Shown: positions 1-9,094, numbered from the stretch's first letter. The stretch is 20,593 bases of DNA from a bacterium (GCA_024224995.1 JAAENB010000494.1:1-20593), one strand, 5' to 3'. Made by a program: numbers and translations. Notes: generated by a model from the letters alone, not told the origin.

Positions 1-150
1 AACAAAATAGCATTGCGAGCTGCATCTGGCCTGGAAGTATCCCCCTCTTCTAAATGTGAGGACTGTTTGAGCAACGCGAGTTCCGCAGCATTTAGAAGAG
101 GGGGATACTTCCAGGCCCGCGCACAAGCAAAATTTAGTTTTTTGAGAGAG
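1..150 (+). repeat. Palindromic hairpin repeat, copy 1 (cut by window start)
   Basis: A perfect 29-bp inverted repeat (arms 28-56 and 89-117) encloses a 32-base loop (57-88) that contains GAGGACTGTTTGAGC and GCGAGTTCCGCAG. Matching flanks are shared with the copies near 4046 and 19242: TTGCGAGCTGCATCT on the left, and CAAGCAAAATTTAGTT followed by TTGAGAG on the right. The left part of the unit that the other copies show (a CTGACC...GTCAG segment) would lie before base 1. The right end runs to 14 bases before the hydantoinase ATG. No transposase is encoded, so a MITE- or REP-like non-autonomous element is the best description. The repeat and its pairing are read directly; mobility is inference. 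Confidence 0.92.
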
Positions 151-163
151 ACCAGGTATTAAA

Positions 164-3100
164 ATGATACAATTTTCAATAGACCGCGGCGGTACTTTTA
201 CCGATATATACGCGGAGCATAACGGCACGGTATACATTAAAAAGCTGCTCTCCGAAGACCCGGCGAATTATAGCGACGCCTCCAGTGAAGGGATCCGGCG
301 GGTCATTGAGGAAATAAGCGGGAAGCCCGTGCCAAAGGACGCTATTCCGGCCGAAAAGATCGGGTGGATACGCATGGGTACCACTGTTGCAACCAATGCC
401 CTGCTGGAGCGGAAGGGTGAGAGAACGGCCCTGCTAATAACAAAGGGATTTAAAGACCTGCTTGAGATTGGCTACCAGGTACGACGGGACCTGTTTAACC
501 CGGATATAGAAAAATGGGAAAAGATCTATGAGACTGTGGTGGAGATAGAAGAGCGAGTTATCCCCGGTAAGAATGGATTCCAGGTTCTTGAGGAACCTTC
601 CACTGAGGATATCAGCAATAAACTTACTGCTCTTAAAAAGCAGGGGATCAGGAGTGTGGCAGTGGTCCTTATGCACGCTTACGGCTTTAACCGTCATGAA
701 CAGAAGATCGGGAAGATCGCGCGGGAACTGGGGTTTGCGCACGTGGCGCTTTCCTCTGAGGTTATGCCGGTAATAAAAATAACCGACCGGGGATATACCA
801 CCGTTATTGACGCCTACCTTACGCCGAAATTGAAAGAATATACCGAAGGCTTCCGCAGCGGTTTTGCCGGCACTGCCCGGGATGTGTCCCTGCTTTTTAT
901 GCAGTCGGCCGGAGCTCTTGTTGAAGCGGAAAAATTCCGCGGCGCGAACGCTATTCTTTCGGGACCCGCCGGAGGGGTGGTTGGCTACGCGTCTTCCTTC
1001 TATGCAGGCAGCCCCATAATCGGGTTTGATATGGGCGGAACCAGCACTGATGTGTCCCGTTACAACGGCAGCTACGATATTTCTTATGAAAATACCCTGG
1101 ACGGAGTACCCATAAGAACTCCTCATGTTGATATACTGACGGTGGCAGCCGGCGGCGGTTCACGGCTTTTTTACCGGAACTCGCTTTTTACCGTGGGCCC
1201 TGAAAGCGCGGGCTCCCATCCCGGACCGGTTTGTTATAAAAAAGGAGGCCAGGTAAGTATCACGGACGCCAACCTGGTTCTGGGCAGGATCGTCCCTGAG
1301 TTTTTTCCCGCGGTATTCGGTGAAAATGAGAATGAGCCTCTAGACCGGGAAGCGGCGCGCGCGGCCTTTCAAGAGCTCACCGAAACCATCAACAGTGACT
1401 ATACAAAGCGCGGCCTGCCGCCTCTTTCCATAGAAGAGGCAGCCCTGGGTTTTATAACCGTAGCAAATGAGAATATGATAAAGCCCATAAAAGAAGTATC
1501 CACTGCCCGGGGCTTTGAAATGGCGGAACATATCCTGGCCTGCTTTGGCGGAGCCGGTCCCCAGCACGCCTGCGCCATCGCCCGGATACTGGGCATCGGG
1601 GAGGTTCTTGTTCACCGGTACGCGGGAATTCTTTCGGCCTATGGGATCGGGAAGGCGAATATGGGCAAATACGCGAACAGGACCGTGAATATGGAATATG
1701 GGCCCGGCATACAGGCCTTACTTGAGCGTGCCTTTGAAGAGCTCATCCATGAAGGGCTGAACAGCCTGGGCGCGGAACCGCGGGAGAATATATCGATCCG
1801 GAAATACCTGGCGCTTCGTTTTGAAGACACGGGGAATTCACTGGAGATTGAAGAACCGGCAGACAAAGACTATGAAACAAAATTCCGGGAAGCGCATACC
1901 CGGGAGTTTGGTTTTGATTTCGCGGAAAAACCCATATATGTAGACGAAGTACGGGTCTATATACAGGCGGCAGTGGAACAGGGCGCCAGGGAAAAAATAG
2001 CCCCGGCCGCGGGGGAAGCCCTTTCCGTGAAAACGGCGCGGGTGTGGTTTAACTGCGGCTATAGCGAGACCCCGGTATTTCTCCTTGAAGAGCTGTTCTC
2101 CGGCCACCGCATACCGGGCCCGGCAATGATTATCAACAATACCTCCACGATCCTTATAGAACCCTGCACCCTGAGCGAAATTACTGAATTTGGCGATGTC
2201 CGGATCTTTATTGACCCCTCGCAGGGGCCGCACTCCGGGCAAAAAACCTCGAACTCTTGTGCTGAGCAAAGTCGAAGTATTGAACCTCGAACCTCGAACG
2301 TTCTTCAACCCGATTCCATTTCCCTTGCGGTTTTTAATAATATCTTTACTTCCGTGGCGGAGCGGATGGGGCGGGTGCTGCAAAAAACAGCGGTGTCCAC
2401 GAATATAAAAGAACGTCTCGATTTTTCCTGCGCACTCTTCGACGGCAGGGGAAACCTGGCGGCAAACGCGCCCCATATCCCGGTTCACCTGGGCTCAATG
2501 AGCCATACGGTTACGGGGATTTTGGAGAAATTTGAGGGTGATATCCATAGCGGAGATATTTTTATTACCAACGCGCCCTATGAAGGCGGGTCGCATCTTC
2601 CGGACATTACGGTAGCAACCCCCTTTGTCCGGGACGGGACGCTTCTTTTTTGGGTCGCTGCCAGGGGGCATCATGCCGACATTGGCGGCATAACACCGGG
2701 GTCAATGCCTCCTTTTTCGAATTTGCTGCGGGAAGAAGGAGCGGTCATAGAAAGTTTTAAGATTGTTGAACGGGAACACTTTAACGAAAAGAGGATCAGG
2801 GAGCTGCTGCTTGAGGCGGGAGCACGGCGTATTGAAGATAATATATCAGATATCAAGGCTCAAATCTCGGCCAACCGGAAAGGGATTGAACTGCTGGAAG
2901 AGACGGGAAAAAAATATTCTTTTGAGGTCCTTAGCGCTTATATGAGCCATATCCGGGACATTGCCGAGGATTCGGTTCGAAAGCTGCTCGCCAGGCTCAT
3001 CCCGGACACAACACTTTCTGCCGTGGACTATATGGATGACGGAACTCTTTTGAGCCTGAAAGTCTCAAGCAACAAAGAGACCGGGGAAGCGGTTTTCGAT

Positions 3101-3847
3101 TTTTCCGGCTCCGGGATTGAGAGTTTTTCGAATATCAATTGTCCCATTGCAGTGACCTCATCGGCGGTGATGTATGTTATGCGGGTTATGATTGCTGAAG
3201 ACCTGCCTTTAAACGGCGGTTTTTTAAGGCCCATTCGGATTGTGGTTCCCGGCAGTTCTATTCTAAACCCTTCGAAGTATGCAGCTGTTGCCGGGGGAAA
3301 TGTTACCACGTCCCAGCGTATTGTTGATCTTATTTTCAGAGCGTTCCGCTATTGTGCCGCATCCTGCGGCTGCATGAACAATGTCAGTTTTGGCAGTGAT
3401 TTTTTCGGCTATTACGAGACCATAGCCGGGGGAGCCGGTGCCGGAGACGGTTATTCCGGCGCGAGCGCTGTTCATACGCATATGACCAATACGCGAATTA
3501 CCGATCCCGAGATCCTGGAAGACCGCTACCCCGTAATATTACGCGAGTTTTCCATTCGTGAGAACTCCGGAGGAAAAGGACTCTATTCCGGAGGAAAAGG
3601 GGTTGTTCGCGAGCTTGAGTTCCTTGAAGAGATAAAGGTGAGCCTGCTCACTGAACGGCGTTCCTTCGCTCCCTGGGGAATGGCAGGGGGAGAAGATGGA
3701 AAACGGGGACGGAATAGTTTGCTGAAGAAAGAGGGAGAGCAGTACCGGCAGTTGAGCCTGGGCGGGAAGTGCGTGGTAAGGGTTGAGCCCGGGGACCGGG
3801 TGCGGATAGAGACGCCGGGCGGGGGAGGGTTTGGTTCTTCAAATTGA
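164..3847 (+). CDS. Fused 5-oxoprolinase-type hydantoinase (HyuA-HyuB fusion)
   Basis: This 1227-residue cytosolic enzyme matches the single-chain 5-oxoprolinase layout (ATP-dependent opening of 5-oxo-L-proline to glutamate). The hydantoinase A N-terminal domain starts at once with DRGGTFTD (residues 7-14) and GTTVATNALLERKG (72-85). The acetate-kinase-like ATPase core carries GFDMGGTSTDVSR (from 287) and a VAAGGGS...VGPESAGSHPGP stretch typical of 5-oxoprolinase. Hydantoinase B runs from about 717 to the end, with LDFSCALFD, APHIPVHLGSM, NAPYEGGSHLPD, AARGHHADIGG and a final ETPGGGGFG. Length is normal for the fused family. The linker (about 693-716) is unusual and is described separately. 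The start is fixed by the family N-terminus. The Shine-Dalgarno is modest (GAGAGAG at 144-150, or AGGT at 154-157) and lies at the end of repeat copy 1. The gene appears richer in G+C than the signalling genes downstream. A hydantoinase with another substrate cannot be excluded, but the fusion and motifs favour 5-oxoprolinase. Confidence 0.93.
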   Translation: MIQFSIDRGGTFTDIYAEHNGTVYIKKLLSEDPANYSDASSEGIRRVIEEISGKPVPKDAIPAEKIGWIRMGTTVATNALLERKGERTALLITKGFKDLLEIGYQVRRDLFNPDIEKWEKIYETVVEIEERVIPGKNGFQVLEEPSTEDISNKLTALKKQGIRSVAVVLMHAYGFNRHEQKIGKIARELGFAHVALSSEVMPVIKITDRGYTTVIDAYLTPKLKEYTEGFRSGFAGTARDVSLLFMQSAGALVEAEKFRGANAILSGPAGGVVGYASSFYAGSPIIGFDMGGTSTDVSRYNGSYDISYENTLDGVPIRTPHVDILTVAAGGGSRLFYRNSLFTVGPESAGSHPGPVCYKKGGQVSITDANLVLGRIVPEFFPAVFGENENEPLDREAARAAFQELTETINSDYTKRGLPPLSIEEAALGFITVANENMIKPIKEVSTARGFEMAEHILACFGGAGPQHACAIARILGIGEVLVHRYAGILSAYGIGKANMGKYANRTVNMEYGPGIQALLERAFEELIHEGLNSLGAEPRENISIRKYLALRFEDTGNSLEIEEPADKDYETKFREAHTREFGFDFAEKPIYVDEVRVYIQAAVEQGAREKIAPAAGEALSVKTARVWFNCGYSETPVFLLEELFSGHRIPGPAMIINNTSTILIEPCTLSEITEFGDVRIFIDPSQGPHSGQKTSNSCAEQSRSIEPRTSNVLQPDSISLAVFNNIFTSVAERMGRVLQKTAVSTNIKERLDFSCALFDGRGNLAANAPHIPVHLGSMSHTVTGILEKFEGDIHSGDIFITNAPYEGGSHLPDITVATPFVRDGTLLFWVAARGHHADIGGITPGSMPPFSNLLREEGAVIESFKIVEREHFNEKRIRELLLEAGARRIEDNISDIKAQISANRKGIELLEETGKKYSFEVLSAYMSHIRDIAEDSVRKLLARLIPDTTLSAVDYMDDGTLLSLKVSSNKETGEAVFDFSGSGIESFSNINCPIAVTSSAVMYVMRVMIAEDLPLNGGFLRPIRIVVPGSSILNPSKYAAVAGGNVTTSQRIVDLIFRAFRYCAASCGCMNNVSFGSDFFGYYETIAGGAGAGDGYSGASAVHTHMTNTRITDPEILEDRYPVILREFSIRENSGGKGLYSGGKGVVRELEFLEEIKVSLLTERRSFAPWGMAGGEDGKRGRNSLLKKEGEQYRQLSLGGKCVVRVEPGDRVRIETPGGGGFGSSN
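2245..2303 (+). repeat. Intergenic-type repeat inside the HyuA-HyuB linker
   Basis: The heptamer ACCTCGA occurs at 2246-2252 and twice in tandem at 2284-2297. Between them is GTGCTGAGCAAAGTCGAAGT, which resembles the CTGAGC-N-GTCGAAG type of dispersed repeat that I recall from many bacterial genomes, usually outside genes. Here it is translated in frame as the low-complexity linker of residues about 693-716 (rich in S, N, E, R). The composition is unlike either flanking enzyme domain. The repeat units are seen directly; kinship with intergenic repeats is from memory and needs a search. Confidence 0.6.
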
Positions 3848-3872
3848 CAATTATTAATGAAAAGACTCTAAT
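3844..3872 (+). promoter_or_regulatory. Possible sigma70 promoter overlapping the hydantoinase stop
   Basis: TTGACA (3844-3849) is followed after exactly 17 bases by TCTAAT (3867-3872, five of six against TATAAT). The -35 box contains the TGA stop of the hydantoinase gene. It would transcribe toward the hybrid kinase at 4179. The match is good, but an AT-rich gap makes chance matches more likely, and a second promoter sits 81 bases downstream. Confidence 0.4.
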
Positions 3873-3887
3873 ATGTGTACTACTCCA

Positions 3888-3905
3888 AAGGACAAACCTG
3901 TCCTT
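3888..3905 (+). other. Small hairpin after the hydantoinase gene
   Basis: AAGGACA (3888-3894) and TGTCCTT (3899-3905) form a perfect 7-bp stem with an AACC loop. No T-run follows, so it is not a classic intrinsic terminator. It may mark the 3' end of the hydantoinase message or be part of the leader of the upstream promoter candidate. Confidence 0.4.
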
Positions 3906-3924
3906 GTATACAGTCGATTTTGGG

Positions 3925-3953
3925 TTGACAATAGCGATTTTTAGTAGCATAAT
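3925..3953 (+). promoter_or_regulatory. Likely sigma70 promoter for the kinase-phosphatase operon
   Basis: A perfect TTGACA (3925-3930), a 17-base spacer and CATAAT (3948-3953, five of six) make this the best promoter-like site on the + strand of this gap. Transcription would begin near 3960, giving a leader of about 220 bases that includes the whole of repeat copy 2 before the kinase ATG at 4179. The role is inferred from sequence only. Confidence 0.6.
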
Positions 3954-3970
3954 TAAAGAAGGAAGTTCTA

Positions 3971-4167
3971 TCTTTTTAGAGCGCCTGACCCTGCAAAGCA
4001 GGGAAAAAATAGGTCAGAAACTAAATAGCATTGCGAGCTGCATCTGGCCTGGAAGTATCCCCTCTTCTAAATGTGAGGACTGTTTGAGCGGAGCGAGTTC
4101 CGCAGCATTTAGAAGAGGGGGTGCTTTCAGGCCCGCTTACAAACACAATTTAGTATCTTGAGAGGAC
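3971..4167 (+). repeat. Palindromic hairpin repeat, copy 2, in the kinase leader
   Basis: Arms 4046-4073 and 4106-4133 pair over 28 positions with no mismatch when read as + strand RNA; three pairs are G-U (G4052-T4127, T4056-G4123, T4058-G4121). The loop differs from copies 1 and 3 (GCGGAGCGAG instead of GCAACGCGAG) and allows an inner GCGGA/TCCGC stem. The left part holds CTGACC (3985-3990) and GGTCAG (4012-4017) around a CCCTGC/GCAGGG hairpin (3989-4003); part of this segment is also present left of copy 3. AACTAAAT (4019-4026) and ATTTAGT (4148-4154) form short terminal inverted repeats. The unit lies between the promoter at 3925-3953 and the kinase start, so it is expected to be transcribed. 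Confidence 0.92.
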
Positions 4168-4178
4168 AGCAGGTATAA

Positions 4179-7100
4179 ATGAAATCGTTTCTCCTGAATC
4201 TTCGGATCCGGTATAAGCTTTTTTTAGGCTATTCTACGATCTTTTTACTGCTGAGTTTGTTTGGCGGTTTTATTAGCTATTCCCTTATGCATAAAACAAT
4301 AGAGGAGAACCTGAATAGTGAGCTGGAGAATATTACCGGTACAATCCTTAATATGGTTCGAACAACAGCGAATACTTCCATCAAAAATCATCTCCGTGCC
4401 GTAGCGGATAAAAATAAAGAGATCGTTGAATATTTTTATAATAATCATAAGGCCGGTGGCTGGTCGGAAAGGCGGGCACAGCAGGCCGCGCGAAAAGTAC
4501 TGCTCTCGCAGAGCATTGGCAATACCGGGTATCTGTATTGCATTGATAGTAAAGGGAATGTTGCCCACCACCCCAAAAAAGCATTGCTCAATACCAATGT
4601 ATCTAATTTTGCTTTTGTCCGGGAGCAGATGAAGCGTAAAGAAGGATATATTGAATATGAATGGAAAAACCCGGGGGAAAGGTTTGAAAGACCGAAAGCT
4701 CTGTATATGACCTATTTTGAACCCTGGGACTGGATAATTTCCGTCTCCACATACAAAGAAGAATTTACCGAGCTAATAAATGTTGAGGATTTCGAGGATA
4801 GTATTCTTTCACTTCGCATCGGAAAGAGCGGCTATACCTATATTCTCAATAGCAAGGGAGCAGTTATTATTCATCCCAAACTTTCCGGAAATATTTATGA
4901 TCTGCAAAATGAACAGGGAAAATATCTTGTTCGTGAAATATGTAAAAAAAAGCGGGGGAAAATAGTCTATTCCTGGAAAAACCCCGGAGAAATGTTTTCC
5001 CGGGAAAAACTGGTCTATTTAAATTATATTCCGGAATATGATTGGATTGTGGCATCATCGAGCTACCTTGATGAATTTTACAAGCCCCTGGTAACGATCC
5101 GGAATATTATATTTATCACCGTAATTGCCACCCTTATCCTGTTTCTCCCGTTGAGTTTGTGGCTTAGTTCCAGTATTACCCAGCCCATACAGCTGCTCAA
5201 AAACCGCCTGGAACTTGGCTCTGCCGGAGACTTAACGGTTCGAATGGATATTCAGTCCCATGATGAAATTGGCGAGTTGGCCGGTTATTTTAACAGTTTT
5301 ATTGAACGGTTCGAACGCTATAAGAATAACCTTAAGGCCGAAATGAGTGAACGGCTCAAGGCCGAAGATAAATTAGCTACAGCAGGAAAAAAGTACCAGG
5401 GTATTTTTGAAAACGCGCGTGAAGGAATTTTCCAGGTAACGCCCGAAGGGAAATTTATTACCGTAAATAATGCTTTCGCGAAAATCTTTGGTTTTGACAG
5501 CCCGGAAGAGGTTATTGACACGGTTCTCTATAACAAGGAATTTTACCTGGATCAAAAAAAGGGTGAGGAAATAGGGGATTTGCTTAAATCCAGGGGGTTT
5601 ATAAAAAACTTTGAGACCAGCAGCTATACCAGGGACGGTAATATTGTGGATCTTTCCGTTAACGCGCATATTGTCCGGGATCAGTATGGAAGAGTTATGT
5701 ATTTTGAAGGCATACTGGTGGATATTACGGAAAGGAAACAGGCAGAAGCATTGCGGATTGCCAAGGAATCGGCAGAAGCCGCGAATAAGGCAAAAAGCGA
5801 ATTTATCGCGAATATGAGCCACGAGATACGTACCCCTATGAATGCCATTCTCGGGTTTAGTGAACTCCTGGAGCTGGAAATTGAGGATGATATGCAGAAG
5901 CAATATCTTTCTTCAATTACATCAAGCGGTAAGACCCTGTTGAGCCTTATTAACGATATTCTCGACCTTTCCAAGATTGAAGCAGGAAAATTGGAACTGG
6001 AATACCGGGCCGTGAACCCCGAAAGTATTTTTAATGAGATCCGGGATATTTTTAAACACAAAATTGATGAAAAAGGGCTCGACTTCCAGGTTGAAATTGA
6101 CCCTTCATTGCCTCACGGCCTGCTTCTTGATGAGATCCGTTTGCGCCAGATCCTTTTTAACCTGGTTGGGAACGCAGTTAAGTTTACCAATAAAGGAAGC
6201 ATCAAACTATCCGCTCATAAAGGGTATGAGAACAAAGAAAAAGGGATCGTTGATCTTCTTTTTTCCGTTACTGATACGGGGATTGGTATTCCGCCGGAAG
6301 ATCATAAACTTATTTTTGACGCGTTCAAGCAGCGGGAAGGGCAAAATACCGGGGAATACGGAGGCACGGGACTTGGACTCTCCATTACCAAACGCCTGGT
6401 AAGTATGATGGGCGGAGTTATTTTACTGGAAAGCGAAGTAGACAAAGGCAGTATTTTTAATGTAATCCTAAAAAAAGTCCCTCGAACAGAAATGCCCGAT
6501 AAAATTGAGAATAAGGATCTTGTTGATATTGACACGATTGAATTCGCTGAAGCTGATGTCCTGATTGTTGATGATAAAAAGGTGAACCGTTCATTGATAA
6601 AGAGTTTTTTAAAGTCCTGTCACTTTCGTATTAGTGAGGCTGAAAACGGTAGAGAGGCTATTGAAAAAGCGCGTTTGTACAAGCCCGCTGTTATTCTTAT
6701 GGATATGAAGATGCCTGTTATGGACGGGTATGAAGCTACGCGGCTTATAAAAATGGATAAAATATTAAGCAGCATACCGGTAATTGCCATAACTGCGATT
6801 GCGATGAAAGAGAGCAGTGAAGCAATTATGGCTGCCGGGTGTAACGCGATTGTGACAAAACCGGTAAACCGGGTTGAATTGGTTAATTCACTTATGCCAT
6901 ACCTTGCCTATTCCCCTATTGACACCTTTTCACCGGATAGCTGCAGCGCTGTTTTTCCGGAAGAAGATTCCGGGCGGAGTTTTTCGGCGGAAGAAAAAAT
7001 GGAGCTTGCGGACCTGGTAAAGCGCTTAAAAACAGATTTTATGGAAAAACTGGAACGGATTGAAAAAACATTGATCATTGATGAAATAAAAGATTTTGCC

Positions 7101-7265
7101 CGCCAGGTACGGGAGATTGGGGAAAAGCATAAGCTGGACTGCCTGGTTACCTGGGGAAAAGATCTTTTTGCCCAGGCCAATAATTTTAACGTGGAAAACC
7201 TTCCCGGGACAATAGCTTTTTTCCCTGAGCTAATAAAAGAAGTTGAAAAGATTGCCGGTGCATAG
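4179..7265 (+). CDS. Hybrid histidine kinase: tandem Cache, HAMP, PAS, HisKA, HATPase, REC
   Basis: This 1028-residue inner-membrane sensor has TM1 at about 13-34, a periplasmic region with two similar Cache-like units (about 110-195 and 213-300, each with a GxxGYxYxxxxxG pattern and a later KNPGE), TM2 at about 308-330, HAMP at about 333-385 and PAS/PAC at about 405-520. The kinase core follows: H-box with phospho-acceptor His548 in [10 protein letters not shown]-box [11 protein letters not shown]-boxes DTGIGI and GGTGLGL. The receiver (about 792-910) has Asp798/Asp799, phospho-acceptor Asp842 and Lys894. A helical tail (about 940-1028) sits where an HPt domain often does, but I see no clear HPt histidine motif. 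ATG 4179 follows AGAGGA (4161-4166) and AGGT (4171-4174). The gene is 15 bases ahead of the REC-phosphatase gene, its likely partner. The ligand is unknown; Cache domains usually bind small metabolites. Confidence 0.93.
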   Translation: MKSFLLNLRIRYKLFLGYSTIFLLLSLFGGFISYSLMHKTIEENLNSELENITGTILNMVRTTANTSIKNHLRAVADKNKEIVEYFYNNHKAGGWSERRAQQAARKVLLSQSIGNTGYLYCIDSKGNVAHHPKKALLNTNVSNFAFVREQMKRKEGYIEYEWKNPGERFERPKALYMTYFEPWDWIISVSTYKEEFTELINVEDFEDSILSLRIGKSGYTYILNSKGAVIIHPKLSGNIYDLQNEQGKYLVREICKKKRGKIVYSWKNPGEMFSREKLVYLNYIPEYDWIVASSSYLDEFYKPLVTIRNIIFITVIATLILFLPLSLWLSSSITQPIQLLKNRLELGSAGDLTVRMDIQSHDEIGELAGYFNSFIERFERYKNNLKAEMSERLKAEDKLATAGKKYQGIFENAREGIFQVTPEGKFITVNNAFAKIFGFDSPEEVIDTVLYNKEFYLDQKKGEEIGDLLKSRGFIKNFETSSYTRDGNIVDLSVNAHIVRDQYGRVMYFEGILVDITERKQAEALRIAKESAEAANKAKSEFIANMSHEIRTPMNAILGFSELLELEIEDDMQKQYLSSITSSGKTLLSLINDILDLSKIEAGKLELEYRAVNPESIFNEIRDIFKHKIDEKGLDFQVEIDPSLPHGLLLDEIRLRQILFNLVGNAVKFTNKGSIKLSAHKGYENKEKGIVDLLFSVTDTGIGIPPEDHKLIFDAFKQREGQNTGEYGGTGLGLSITKRLVSMMGGVILLESEVDKGSIFNVILKKVPRTEMPDKIENKDLVDIDTIEFAEADVLIVDDKKVNRSLIKSFLKSCHFRISEAENGREAIEKARLYKPAVILMDMKMPVMDGYEATRLIKMDKILSSIPVIAITAIAMKESSEAIMAAGCNAIVTKPVNRVELVNSLMPYLAYSPIDTFSPDSCSAVFPEEDSGRSFSAEEKMELADLVKRLKTDFMEKLERIEKTLIIDEIKDFARQVREIGEKHKLDCLVTWGKDLFAQANNFNVENLPGTIAFFPELIKEVEKIAGA

Positions 7266-7280
7266 TATAAGGAGTATATT

Positions 7281-8441
7281 ATGAGTGAAAGTCTTACAAT
7301 ATCAAGTGAGAAAAGCCTGGATGGATACAAAGCATTAATATTGATTGTTGATGATGTTCCGAAGAATATCCAGGTGCTGGGAAATATCCTGAATAAAGAG
7401 AGTTACCGCATCGCTTTTGCTACCGACGGTAAGCAGGCGCTTGATATGGTCTATAACCTGCATCCCGACCTCATTCTTCTGGATATTATGATGCCTGAGA
7501 TGGACGGGTACGAGGTATGCCGCAAACTGAAAGAGTCGAGAGATACCAGGGACATTCCCATTATTTTTCTTACGGCCAAAACCGAAACCGAAGATATTGT
7601 TAAAGGATTTCAATTCGGCGCGGTTGATTATGTCACCAAACCCTTTAATTCCGCAGTTCTCCTGGCCCGGGTCCAGACCCATCTTGAACTGAAAAGAGCC
7701 AAGGATACAATGAAACTGGATTTAGAGCTGGCCAGGAATATCCAGGAAAATATTCTTCCTAAAAATATCGACAAAATTGACGGGCTTGCTTTTTCCACCA
7801 GGTACTACCCCTTGAGTGAAGTGGGGGGGGATATCTATGATATTACAGAGATCAAACCGGGATATGTCCGGGTTTTTCTTGCTGATGCCACGGGACATGG
7901 GGTACAGGCTGCCCTGGTTACCATGCTTATTAAAAGTGAATATAACCAGTTGAAACGGATACTTAAAGAACCGGCTGAACTGCTGGAGAGTCTGAATAAT
8001 TTTTATATTGATTCGTATAAATCAGTTGCTGTTTTTTTCACCTGCCTGGTGTGCGATATTGATCTGAATAAGAACAGGCTTATCTTTGCCTCAGCCGGCC
8101 ATCCCGCGCAATATCTTATTTCTAACGACTCCCTTGAAGAACTGGCCCATACCGGGAAAATGATTGGTATTATTGACAATGTGGAATATCAAAATATCGT
8201 AAAAGAGTTTAATCCCGGTCATAAGATTCTTATGTATACCGATGGTATCATTGAAGAGGTGAACAGCTCCGGGGAAGAGTTTGGTGAAGACCGTGTTGTT
8301 TCAATACTGAATACGATACAAGACCGGCCTGTTGATGAAATAGTCGAGACCCTGTTTAAAGAGTTAAAGGAGTTTTCCCAGAGCGAAGATGTCGTTAACC
8401 GGAATGACGATATTACCGCTATTGGCGTTGAACGAAAATAA
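7281..8441 (+). CDS. Response regulator with PP2C/SpoIIE (RsbU-like) phosphatase domain
   Basis: This 386-residue soluble protein has an N-terminal receiver (about 18-130) with Asp24/Asp25, phospho-acceptor Asp68 in LLDIMMPEMDG, Thr98 and Lys120-Pro121. A helical linker (about 130-160) leads into a SpoIIE/PP2C phosphatase domain. Metal-binding motifs are visible: GGDIYD (Asp184), ADATGHG (Asp202), YTDGIIE (Asp321) and NRNDDIT (Asp377). Family members dephosphorylate serine or threonine on STAS-type anti-sigma antagonists, so phosphorylation of Asp68 would be expected to switch the phosphatase. A strong Shine-Dalgarno AAGGAG (7269-7274) lies 6 bases before the ATG and 15 bases after the kinase gene ends, indicating one operon. 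Its substrate is not encoded in the window. Confidence 0.94.
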   Translation: MSESLTISSEKSLDGYKALILIVDDVPKNIQVLGNILNKESYRIAFATDGKQALDMVYNLHPDLILLDIMMPEMDGYEVCRKLKESRDTRDIPIIFLTAKTETEDIVKGFQFGAVDYVTKPFNSAVLLARVQTHLELKRAKDTMKLDLELARNIQENILPKNIDKIDGLAFSTRYYPLSEVGGDIYDITEIKPGYVRVFLADATGHGVQAALVTMLIKSEYNQLKRILKEPAELLESLNNFYIDSYKSVAVFFTCLVCDIDLNKNRLIFASAGHPAQYLISNDSLEELAHTGKMIGIIDNVEYQNIVKEFNPGHKILMYTDGIIEEVNSSGEEFGEDRVVSILNTIQDRPVDEIVETLFKELKEFSQSEDVVNRNDDITAIGVERK

Positions 8442-8581
8442 ATCCTTCCAGTGCTTTAAAATAAAAAAAAGTAATTAAAAAAAAAATTAAACCTGTCGAT
8501 CCTTTAGATGGGACATTAAGAAATGTCTCCGGCTTCTCACGTGGGAGGCACTCTTATATCCTTATATGGCAGGTGATTTGA
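8442..8581 (+). other. A-rich gap with two consecutive hairpins before the 170-aa gene
   Basis: After the phosphatase stop comes a run of A-tracts (about 8459-8490) without a T-run terminator. Two stem-loops follow: 8510-8517 with 8522-8529 (8 bp, one G-U, AAGA loop) and GCTTCTC (8532-8538) with GGGAGGC (8543-8549) around an ACGT loop (two G-U pairs on the + strand). They end about 20 bases before AGGTGA (8571-8576), the ribosome site of the next gene. I could not match this to a riboswitch class that I know. It may be a regulatory leader, a processing site or chance pairing. Confidence 0.4.
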
Positions 8582-9094
8582 ATGCAAAACTTAATAAATG
8601 AAGCGATTATGCCCATGGTCAATGACGGTGTTTTCAGTATGGAACGGATCAGCGACCTGGTCTATGTTAAAGAGTTTATTGATAGAATATCTACTAAAAA
8701 TTATATCGGCAAACAGACTGTTGAAGGGTTGTTTAACCTGTACGGTGTTATGCCCAACATCATTACCTGGGGAGATTATTTTCAGACGGAAATGGCCTCT
8801 TCTCTCCTTGATCTTGATGATAAAGAGTTTCGTAAGGCTGTTGAAACCATTCGTTTCGACATGATTTCGAGTTACAAAATATTTTCGGAAAAAGATAAAG
8901 ATTTTTTCAACTGGGTGGAAGAGAGTTATTTGGAGATTGCCGCTCAGCCGAAAGAAGATTTTACGGATGAGGAACAGGAAACGTATCATCTTCATATTTT
9001 AAAAGATTATTACCAGGACATTGGTATTACGGACAAATTTTCCGAAGCTGAGATTCGTTGGTACTCTCCCTTTCGTGAAGCGATGGTTGTTTAG
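8582..9094 (+). CDS. Hypothetical soluble protein, 170 residues
   Basis: No family is recognised. The product is acidic, without signal peptide or membrane segment, with predicted helices throughout (for example around FIDRIST, KEFRKAVETIRFDMIS, EEQETYHLHILKDYYQDIG). It is rich in aromatic residues near the end (RWYSPF). ATG 8582 is preceded by AGGTGA at a 5-base gap, and the reading frame is open and typical of its neighbours, so it is probably real. It lies 140 bases after the REC-phosphatase gene on the same strand, with a possible structured leader, and could be an accessory of that system or independent. It converges on the minus-strand kinase with only 15 bases between the stops. Confidence 0.75.
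   Translation: MQNLINEAIMPMVNDGVFSMERISDLVYVKEFIDRISTKNYIGKQTVEGLFNLYGVMPNIITWGDYFQTEMASSLLDLDDKEFRKAVETIRFDMISSYKIFSEKDKDFFNWVEESYLEIAAQPKEDFTDEEQETYHLHILKDYYQDIGITDKFSEAEIRWYSPFREAMVV

Noticed and set aside
434..1126. Long minus-strand frame inside the hydantoinase gene
   Set aside because: It is a shadow of a strongly conserved enzyme domain on the + strand and shows no domain of its own.
1838..2488. Minus-strand frame of 216 codons across the hydantoinase linker
   Set aside because: It overlaps conserved HyuA and HyuB sequence on the other strand, with no recognisable product.
3989..4003. Intrinsic terminator made of the CCCTGC/GCAGGG hairpin
   Set aside because: It is followed by an A-run on the + strand, not T, and has no T-run on the minus strand side that fits termination.
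3844..4161. Open frame of 105 codons between the hydantoinase and kinase genes
   Set aside because: It crosses the promoter candidates and the hairpin repeat, has no ribosome site, and its codons follow repeat sequence rather than a protein pattern.
8442..8581. Known riboswitch such as a cyclic di-GMP aptamer
   Set aside because: The two stems are present but I could not find the conserved core bases of any class that I know.
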